A model generated the notes under the pieces. The model made no database searches. It saw only the letters and a program-made list of their open reading frames with translations, and had not been told where the DNA came from. From FEN-1219 sp037445815 (lineage in GTDB: Bacteria > Pseudomonadota > Gammaproteobacteria > Steroidobacterales > Rariloculaceae), in assembly GCA_037445815.1 (NCBI GenBank), contig JBBIJV010000227.1:1-5074 (forward strand): a stretch of 5,074 nucleotides of DNA, in the 5' to 3' direction. Made by a program: the position numbers and the translations under genes. Below are positions 1 to 5,074 of the stretch, piece by piece (positions within the stretch are counted from its first letter, which is position 1; each line of letters begins with the position of its first letter).

Positions 1-1227
1 GAGCAGCGCATCGGCCGTCTCGAGCGCCTCGAGCGCGGTGCGGAATTTCCCTCGCGTGTCGATCGAGCTCGCGCCCGCGCCGACGGCCGCCATCAGCGGC
101 GTGATTCCGTCGCGCTGCGGCAGGTCGACGAGCGCGCCGGCCGCCACGAGCCGCTCGATCGCCGGAATGTCGGCCGCACGCGCGGCGCGCAGCAGCGGCG
201 TGGTGCCGATGTCGAGGATCGAGTCCGCGCCGCGATCCATGCGCAGGCTCCGATACGGCGGGAACAGCTTGAGCTGCGCGTTCGGATTGGCGCCGGCCGC
301 GAGCAGGATGTCGATCATCTCGAGCGGCGTCGTGTCGTCGAGCGACGGCCGATCCGGCCGGCCGCCGTGGGGCAGCGTGTTGTAGTCGACGGCGGCGTAG
401 AGCGGCGTGCGGCCCCAGAAGTCCCACTTATTGACCATCGCGCCGGCCGCGAGCAGGTACCTCGCCGTGTCGAAGTGCGCGTTCAGGAGCGCCGACAAGA
501 GCGGCGTGACGCCGTCGGGGTCCGTGAGATTCACGTCGGCTCCGGCGCCGATCAGCGCCTTCGCGCACTCGAGGCAACCCTGCCGCGCTGCATAGAGCAG
601 CGGCGTGAAGCCGCCCGGCATCAAGTTCTTCTGGCGCGGCTCGGCCGTGACCATGCGCTCCCATTCGTTCACCGTCGAGCGCGCGTCGACTCGGGCGCCG
701 CGCTCGATCAGGAGCTTCACCATCTCGGGGTGACTCTGCGCAACGGCCCACATCAGCGCCGTTTGTCCCTTGCGCTGCTCGCGCGCATTGACGTCGGCGC
801 CGCGGTCGAGCAGGAGCTTTGCGGCGGCCGTGTTGCCGCCGCGCGCGACGACCATCAACGCCGTCTGCCCGTCCTCGTTAGGCGAGTCTACGTCGGCGCC
901 CGCGTCGAGCAGCGCTTCAAGCACTTCGACGTTCGCCACGACGGCCGCCTCCGACATCGGCGTCGCGCCATAATCGTTCGCGGCGGCCACGTTCGCGCCG
1001 GCCGCGAGCAGGCGCTTCACGAGCTCGGCGTCGTCGTGATGGACGGCCCAGTGCAGCGGCGTCGTGCCGTCGGACTCGGTTTGATTCGGGTCGGCGCGCT
1101 CCGCGAGCAGCGCAACGGCCGCGGCATGATCGTCGTTACGGGCCGCATCGACGAGCGTGCTTTGCGCGGCCGTGCTGCCGGCCCCGGCAGCGACCGCGAA
1201 CGCGAGCCCGAGCGCGCGCGCGTTCAC
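1..1227 (-). CDS. Exported ankyrin-repeat protein (3' end beyond window)
   Basis: The minus strand is open without a stop from a GTG at 1227 to the window edge, giving 409 codons with the C-terminus missing. Residues 1-21 look like a short Sec signal (MNARALGLAF followed by an Ala/Gly-rich stretch, cleavage near Ala21). About ten ankyrin units follow, beginning near residues 23 (degenerate), 54, 87, 120, 154, 206, 239, 272, 341 and 374. They carry the usual G-x-TPL start, helix pair and LLxAGAdvn end. Units are interrupted by non-repeat inserts at about 185-205, 283-302 and 319-340. GTG at 1227 is the only start between the in-frame upstream stop (1270-1272) and the signal peptide, and GGAG sits 7 bases before it. 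It lies one base after the DUF1552 stop, so translation is probably coupled. Ankyrin repeats bind proteins, so a periplasmic scaffold or adaptor for the two upstream products is inferred. CxxC at residues 218-221 lacks the following His and is not a haem site. The family identification is firm; the partner and role are unknown. Confidence 0.9.
   Translation of the reverse strand, partial: MNARALGLAFAVAAGAGSTAAQSTLVDAARNDDHAAAVALLAERADPNQTESDGTTPLHWAVHHDDAELVKRLLAAGANVAAANDYGATPMSEAAVVANVEVLEALLDAGADVDSPNEDGQTALMVVARGGNTAAAKLLLDRGADVNAREQRKGQTALMWAVAQSHPEMVKLLIERGARVDARSTVNEWERMVTAEPRQKNLMPGGFTPLLYAARQGCLECAKALIGAGADVNLTDPDGVTPLLSALLNAHFDTARYLLAAGAMVNKWDFWGRTPLYAAVDYNTLPHGGRPDRPSLDDTTPLEMIDILLAAGANPNAQLKLFPPYRSLRMDRGADSILDIGTTPLLRAARAADIPAIERLVAAGALVDLPQRDGITPLMAAVGAGASSIDTRGKFRTALEALETADALL
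290..1012 (-). repeat. Three identical 18-bp units within the ankyrin gene
   Basis: The plus-strand string gcgccggccgcgagcagg occurs exactly at 290-307, 440-457 and 995-1012. In the ankyrin frame each copy encodes LLAAGA (residues 308-313, 258-263 and 73-78), the end of the second helix and the turn of a repeat. A related but diverged copy lies near 133-152. The identity extends to synonymous positions. This fits either strong codon bias or past duplication or conversion between repeat units. These are coding repeats, not a mobile or regulatory element. Confidence 0.85.
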
Positions 1228-1228
1228 G

Positions 1229-2545
1229 TCAAATCTCCGCGATCGTGCCGGTGCTGTCGCCGAGCGATTCTACGGGCACGCCGGCGCGTTGCAGCACGGT
1301 GAGCAGCATGTTCGAGACCGGCGTGCGGTCCGGATACTTCAGGTGCTGGCCGCCTTTCACCTTGCCGCAGCCGCCGCCCACGAGCGCCATCGGCAGCGGG
1401 AAGTGGTCGTGCGCGTTGCTGTCGCTCATGTTGCTGCCGTAGACGAGCAGCGAGTGATCGAGCATCGAACCGTCGCCGTCCGGCGTGTCCTTGAGCTTCT
1501 GCACGAAGCGCGCAAAGGCGCGGTTGTGATAGAGCTGCACGCGCGCTAGGCGCTCGAGCTTTGCGGCGTTGTTCTGGTGATGCGACAGCGCGTGGAACGC
1601 GTCGGGCACGTCGACGTGATTGTAGGTCATGTTGCTGACCTCGGCCGCCATCATGAACGACGTGATGCGCGTCAGGTTCGCAGCCCAAGCGAGCGCGACG
1701 GTGTCGAACATCAGGTTCATCTGCTCGTCGAAGCTCGACGGGATGCCGACGGGCGCATCCGGCAACTCGATGTGCGAAAGGTCGTTCGCCTCGAGCTTCT
1801 GCACGCGCCGCTCGATCTCGCGCACGCTCTCGAGATAGTCGTCGAGCATGCGCCGGTCGGCCGGGCCCACCACTTTCTTGAGCGCCGCGGCCTTGTCGGC
1901 GACCACGTCGAGGATGCTCGCGTACTGCGCCGCGAGCAGCTCGCGCTCTTCGGGCGTGTCGCCCTGGCCGAACAGGCGCTGGAACAGCTTGCGCGGATTG
2001 AACTCCATCGGCAGCGGCGTGGTCGGCGTGCGGAACGAGATCGTCGCGCCGTAGCTGCAGCCGTAGTTGCGGTCGCAAGCGCCGCCGCCGACGGCCTCCT
2101 CCGTCGAGACCTCGAGCGACGGCAGCGGCGTGTCCTGGCCGATGTGCTGCGCGGCGATCTGATCGGCCGTCACGCCGCCGTACGGGTCGTGGCTGATACG
2201 CGGGCTCACGCCCGAAAGCCAGGTGCCCGGCGTGATCGCGTGCGTGGGCCCCGCCGCGTGCTTGTTCTCGAGCCCGCTGACGATCGTGAGCTGAGCCCTG
2301 AAGGGCGCGAGCGGCTCGAGCAGCGGCGAGAGCTCGAAGCTCGTGCCTTCGCCGGAGGGCGTCCACTGCTTCATGATGGCGCCGTGCGGGAAATAGATGA
2401 AGCCGAGCTTCGGCGTGGGCGCGCCGGCCGTGTGCGCGAGCGCCGTGCGCGCGGGGATCATCGCGTCGAGGAGCGGCAGCGCGATCGTGGCACCGAGCCC
2501 GCGAAGGACCGTGCGACGCGACAGGTGCTTCTTCGTCACGAACAT
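1229..2545 (-). CDS. DUF1552 (HXXSHH) family protein, Tat-exported
   Basis: This 438-residue protein is a complete member of the DUF1552 family (Pfam PF07586). The diagnostic HxxSHH motif is visible as HALSHH at residues 318-323. An N-terminal twin-arginine signal SRRTVLR (9-15) is followed by a hydrophobic stretch and a plausible AxA cleavage site at 35-37, so the protein is probably exported already folded. Other marks typical of the family are YFPHG at 51-55, a Cys157/Cys163 pair that could form a disulfide, TPLPMEFNPRKLFQRLFG at about 176-193, and a late NMSDSNAHDH segment (372-381). His379 and His381 could be metal ligands. DUF1552 is thought to be related to DUF1501 and the alkaline-phosphatase/sulfatase-like fold, but no reaction is established. 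ATG at 2545 is preceded by AGGAG at a 7-base spacing. It follows the large cytochrome by 10 bases and precedes the ankyrin gene by one, consistent with one mRNA and a joint function outside the cytoplasm. The family call is secure; the biochemical role is unknown. Confidence 0.93.
   Translation of the reverse strand: MFVTKKHLSRRTVLRGLGATIALPLLDAMIPARTALAHTAGAPTPKLGFIYFPHGAIMKQWTPSGEGTSFELSPLLEPLAPFRAQLTIVSGLENKHAAGPTHAITPGTWLSGVSPRISHDPYGGVTADQIAAQHIGQDTPLPSLEVSTEEAVGGGACDRNYGCSYGATISFRTPTTPLPMEFNPRKLFQRLFGQGDTPEERELLAAQYASILDVVADKAAALKKVVGPADRRMLDDYLESVREIERRVQKLEANDLSHIELPDAPVGIPSSFDEQMNLMFDTVALAWAANLTRITSFMMAAEVSNMTYNHVDVPDAFHALSHHQNNAAKLERLARVQLYHNRAFARFVQKLKDTPDGDGSMLDHSLLVYGSNMSDSNAHDHFPLPMALVGGGCGKVKGGQHLKYPDRTPVSNMLLTVLQRAGVPVESLGDSTGTIAEI
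1235..1238 (-). promoter_or_regulatory. Ribosome binding site for the ankyrin gene, inside DUF1552
   Basis: GGAG on the minus strand lies 7 bases upstream of the GTG at 1227 and within the last codons of the DUF1552 gene (the Glu and Ile codons before the TGA at 1229-1231). This position fixes the GTG as the start and makes coupled translation of the ankyrin protein likely. Confidence 0.75.
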
Positions 2546-2552
2546 CGGCGTT

Positions 2553-2557
2553 CTCCT
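2553..2557 (-). promoter_or_regulatory. Ribosome binding site overlapping the cytochrome stop codon
   Basis: The minus strand reads TAGGAGAACGCCGATG. AGGAG is 7 bases before the DUF1552 ATG (2545) and shares its AG with the TAG stop codon (2556-2558) of the cytochrome gene. A ribosome terminating on the first gene would sit on the initiation site of the second, which suggests translational coupling and a fixed ratio of the two proteins. Confidence 0.8.
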
Positions 2558-4997
2558 AATCCTCCACGGCCTGCGCCGTGATCGCTTCGGCGTCGGCGCC
2601 GTCCGCGCCGGGCGCGCGGCTGAACCTGAACGGCTCGCTCAGCGCGATGCCGGTGAGGATCGCCGAGAAGCGGTAATCCTCGCGCGCCGCGTCGCGCACG
2701 ATGCGGCGCACGGACGGCATGTCGTAGTACTCGACGCTGCGCCCCAACGCATAAATCATGAGCTTCTCGGTCAGCGTTTGCACGAACTGCGTCGGATCTT
2801 CGAGCAGCGCGTTACGTAAATCGACGGGACCGTTCACGACCCTGCCGTCGGCGAGCTGCCCGGAGGAGTCGATGGCCTCGCCGGCCTCGCGGTCCTTCAC
2901 GCGCCACGCGCCGATCGCGTCGAAATTCTCGAGCGCGAAGCCGAGCGGGTCCATGACGCCGTGGCAGCCGTTGCAGGTGGGGTTCGAGCGGTGCATCTCG
3001 AGCCGCTCGCGAACCGTCCTCGGCTGCTCGCCTTCCTGCGTCTCGGGGAACGCCTCCACGTTCGGCGGCGGCGCGGCCGGCGGCGTGCCCGTGATCGCCT
3101 CGAGAATCCAGGCGCCGCGCAGCACGGGCGCCGTGCGGTTCGGGTACGACGTGGCGAGCAGAATGCCGCCCTTGCCGAACAATCCCCGGCGATTCGCGTC
3201 GGCGAGCTCGACGCGGCGGAACGTGTCGCCGCGCACGCCCGGCACGCCGTAGTGCAGCGCGAGGCGCTCGTTCAAGTACGTGTGCTTCGCGTTCAGGAGC
3301 TCGAGCACGCTCCTGTCCTCGAGCATCACGCTGCCCAAGAACAGCGTGAGCTCCTCGGCGAACGCCTCGCCCAAGTCCGGGTTGTACTCGGGGAACAGCA
3401 CGGGGTCCGGCACGATCTCGCGGATGCCGCGCACGTCGAGCCACTGCTGCGCGAAGTTCGTGACGAGCGCGGCCGCGCGCGGGTCGGCGAGCATGCGCTT
3501 CACTTGCCGCTCGACGACGCGCGCGTCGTCGAGCTCGCCGCGCTCGGCGAGCGCGAGAAGCTCCTCGTCGGGCAGGCTGCTCCAGAGGAAGAACGATAGC
3601 CGCGACGCGAGCGCGTACTGATCGACGGCGTAGACGGAGCCGGGCGCAGCGTCTTCGGGCGGCGCCGTGAAGCGATACAGGAACTCCGGCGACGCGAGGA
3701 CGATCGTGAGCGCGCTGCGCACGCCGGCCTCGAAGTCGCCCGTCGCGCGAGCCTGCTCGTAGAACTTCATCGGCGCGGCGAGATCGGCGTCCGTGACAGG
3801 GCGGCGGAACGCCTGACGCGTGAGCCGCGTGAGGATCTCGCGCGCGCACGGCAGCTCGTCGTCGGGCGCGCGCGGGCGGCAACTGAAGATGCGCTCGCGG
3901 CTCGGCGTGTTGCTCAGGCCCGAGACCGTGAACGGCCCGTTGATCTCGAGCCGCTGGATCTTGAGCGGACTCTCCTCGCCTTCGATGATGCCGACCTCGC
4001 CGCCGCCGGGAATGAACGGCTCGAGCACGGCGTCGGACTCCGACATCGTGCGCGCGACGAACGTGGCCGCGATCTTGTGCGGCCCGGCCGTCATCGGCAC
4101 ACGGATGTTCTCGAACCGCCCGTTGATCTCGGCGACGGCCGCGGCCTGGCGGAGGTCGACGGCTTCGACGTCCTCGGGCCCGCCGATCTCGTCCTCGAAC
4201 ACCTTCTTTCCGTCGATGACGAGCACGAGCCGGTGCCGGTACTCGAGCCCTTCGACGTACCGCGCGCGCGCGAGACCGCCGATGTTGAACTCGTACTCGC
4301 CGTCGGCCGGGAAGAAGTGCTCGACGAGCATGCCGCCGCGCGTACCGAGCGGCATGCCCTCGACGTGATAGTTCTGGTTCGCGTTGGCCGGGGCGTAGTA
4401 GACGCGGCTGTCGCGCTTCGCGTTCGGCAGGCCGACGGCGAGCTCGCTGATGACGCGCGCCGCGGCGATGTACTGCTCGAGGAACGACGGCGACACCTTG
4501 AGCACGTTCGCGACGTTGTCGAAGCCGTCGCTCTCGTCGTCCTTCGGCAGCAGCGCCTTCACGTCGACCTCGAGCGCGAGCAAGTCCGCGATCGCGTTCT
4601 TGTACTCCGTGCGGTTCAGGCGGTGCAGCGCCACCTGGCCCGGATTCGGCCGCGCAACGGCCGCCTCGTCGAGCGCGTGCTCGAGGCTCGCGATCCACGT
4701 GCGCCGCACGTCGTTGTCGGGCTTCGGCTCGCCGGGCGGCGGCATCTGCGCGCCGCGCAGCTTGCGCACGACGGTCTCGAAGATCTCGGGCTCGTGGGCG
4801 ATGGACTCCGGCGACATCCGGTCGAACGCGATGTCGGCCGTGAGCTCGGCCGCGTTGTGGCACTCGACGCAGTAGCGGTCGAACAGCGGCCACTGGTCCT
4901 CGGCGCTCGGCGTCGCGTCGTGCACGGCGAGCCACGCGACGCCGGCGCCGGCCGCGGCCACGGCGGCCACACCGCTGATCGTGACGGCGCGGCTCAT
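2556..4997 (-). CDS. Secreted DUF1592-family multidomain di-haem cytochrome
   Basis: This 813-residue protein has the domain order of the large planctomycete-type cytochromes. A hydrophobic N-terminus (about 5-25, no lipobox) is a signal peptide or anchor. Next comes a cytochrome c-like segment with CVECH (43-47), where Met85 in QMPPPGEPKP is a possible axial ligand. A DUF1587 segment starts with LHRLNRTEYKNAIADLL (124-140). Residues about 200-355 are beta-rich with VEHFFPADGEYEFNI and a repeated carbohydrate-module-like pattern. DUF1595 (about 383-443), DUF1592 (about 455-583), DUF1588 (about 600-700) with a second haem site CNGCH (675-679), and DUF1585 (about 715-790, ending in ALSEPFRF) complete it. 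Length is normal for the family and both haem motifs are intact. It probably transfers electrons outside the cytoplasm, but no substrate is known. ATG at 4997 was chosen because it begins the signal peptide and has a weak AGGG 9 bases upstream. The frame stays open to the window edge without another ATG, GTG or TTG. It is the first complete gene of the operon. Confidence 0.93.
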   Translation of the reverse strand: MSRAVTISGVAAVAAAGAGVAWLAVHDATPSAEDQWPLFDRYCVECHNAAELTADIAFDRMSPESIAHEPEIFETVVRKLRGAQMPPPGEPKPDNDVRRTWIASLEHALDEAAVARPNPGQVALHRLNRTEYKNAIADLLALEVDVKALLPKDDESDGFDNVANVLKVSPSFLEQYIAAARVISELAVGLPNAKRDSRVYYAPANANQNYHVEGMPLGTRGGMLVEHFFPADGEYEFNIGGLARARYVEGLEYRHRLVLVIDGKKVFEDEIGGPEDVEAVDLRQAAAVAEINGRFENIRVPMTAGPHKIAATFVARTMSESDAVLEPFIPGGGEVGIIEGEESPLKIQRLEINGPFTVSGLSNTPSRERIFSCRPRAPDDELPCAREILTRLTRQAFRRPVTDADLAAPMKFYEQARATGDFEAGVRSALTIVLASPEFLYRFTAPPEDAAPGSVYAVDQYALASRLSFFLWSSLPDEELLALAERGELDDARVVERQVKRMLADPRAAALVTNFAQQWLDVRGIREIVPDPVLFPEYNPDLGEAFAEELTLFLGSVMLEDRSVLELLNAKHTYLNERLALHYGVPGVRGDTFRRVELADANRRGLFGKGGILLATSYPNRTAPVLRGAWILEAITGTPPAAPPPNVEAFPETQEGEQPRTVRERLEMHRSNPTCNGCHGVMDPLGFALENFDAIGAWRVKDREAGEAIDSSGQLADGRVVNGPVDLRNALLEDPTQFVQTLTEKLMIYALGRSVEYYDMPSVRRIVRDAAREDYRFSAILTGIALSEPFRFSRAPGADGADAEAITAQAVED

Positions 4998-5037
4998 CGC
5001 GTACCGCCCTGTTTCGCTTCGCTCGCAACCAGTGGCA
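4998..5037 (-). other. Short leader or spacer before the cytochrome gene
   Basis: These 40 bases are less GC-rich than the rest of the window and contain short TTCGC/TCGC direct repeats (about 5011-5025). No convincing -35/-10 promoter pair or terminator hairpin is visible, so the operon promoter probably lies beyond the right edge. Confidence 0.4.
5007..5010 (-). promoter_or_regulatory. Weak ribosome binding site for the cytochrome gene
   Basis: On the minus strand AGGGCGG precedes the ATG at 4997. The AGGG part lies 9 bases upstream of the start. It is a poor Shine-Dalgarno compared with those of the two downstream genes. It supports the 4997 start only modestly; the signal-peptide sequence is the stronger argument. 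Confidence 0.4.
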
Positions 5038-5074
5038 TCAAATGACTCCGCCGAGCTCGCGCAGATGCGCGAAC
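5038..5074 (-). CDS. Possible C-terminal end of an upstream gene
   Basis: One minus-strand frame reads FAHLRELGGVI and stops with TGA at 5038-5040. Eight of its 11 codons end in G or C, and base composition drops just after the stop (about 5011-5040), as expected for a short spacer before the cytochrome gene at 4997. If real, the gene is co-directional, 40 bases upstream, and could belong to the same operon. Eleven codons are too few to name a family. A second frame, stopping at 4994-4996 with an ATGA overlap onto the cytochrome start, is also open but has poor third-position GC (about half), so it is less likely. Confidence 0.35.
   Translation of the reverse strand, partial: FAHLRELGGVI

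Noticed and set aside
565..576. CxxC in the ankyrin protein (residues 218-221) as a third haem site
   Set aside because: The residue after the second Cys is Ala, not His, and the pair lies inside a regular ankyrin helix.
1211..1222. Alternating GC run as a regulatory or Z-DNA element
   Set aside because: It is short and is explained by Ala/Arg codons of the ankyrin signal peptide in a very GC-rich genome.
367..1302. Long plus-strand open frame antisense to the ankyrin gene
   Set aside because: The product is very Arg-rich with no recognisable domain, and it lies opposite a clear ankyrin frame with a signal peptide and ribosome site. It is a GC-rich shadow.
1224..2366. Minus-strand frame overlapping the DUF1552 gene
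   Set aside because: Its translation is an Arg/Ala-rich out-of-frame copy of DUF1552 coding sequence, with no domain of its own.
1577..2581. Plus-strand open frame antisense to DUF1552
   Set aside because: Its composition is biased to Arg, Val and Leu with no family pattern. It is the complement of a strongly supported gene.
2812..5028. 738-codon minus-strand frame over the cytochrome gene
   Set aside because: It is low-complexity Arg/Ala sequence, out of frame with a complete five-domain family protein that includes both haem motifs.
4077..5045. Plus-strand open frame antisense to the 5' part of the cytochrome gene
   Set aside because: It has Arg/Val/Leu-rich shadow composition and lies opposite the signal peptide, the first haem motif and DUF1587.

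Overview
The window holds one strand-coherent, GC-rich block of three protein-coding genes, all on the minus strand and read from right to left. In transcription order they are a large secreted multidomain cytochrome of the DUF1587/DUF1595/DUF1592/DUF1588/DUF1585 family (2556-4997), a Tat-exported DUF1552 (HXXSHH) protein (1229-2545), and an exported ankyrin-repeat protein (1227 down to base 1, where it runs off the window). At the right edge (5038-5074) there may be the last 11 codons of a further upstream gene on the same strand.

The genes are packed as an operon. Ten bases separate the first two genes, and the Shine-Dalgarno of the second overlaps the stop codon of the first. One base separates the second and third, and the Shine-Dalgarno of the third lies inside the coding end of the second. 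No terminator or internal promoter is visible, and no RNA gene, mobile element or CRISPR array was found. Large open frames on the plus strand, and in the other minus frames, are shadows of very GC-rich coding sequence.

All three products appear to be exported: the cytochrome by an uncleaved or cleaved hydrophobic N-terminus, the DUF1552 protein by a twin-arginine signal, and the ankyrin protein by a short Sec-type signal. The reasonable inference is one extracytoplasmic assembly with a di-haem redox protein, a possible metal-binding alkaline-phosphatase-like partner, and a repeat scaffold. Its substrate is unknown. Paired DUF1592-type and DUF1552 genes are a recurring but functionally undescribed arrangement in Planctomycetota, Acidobacteriota and some Proteobacteria. 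The ankyrin partner makes Acidobacteriota or a Gammaproteobacterium more likely than a planctomycete, but the phylum cannot be fixed from this window.
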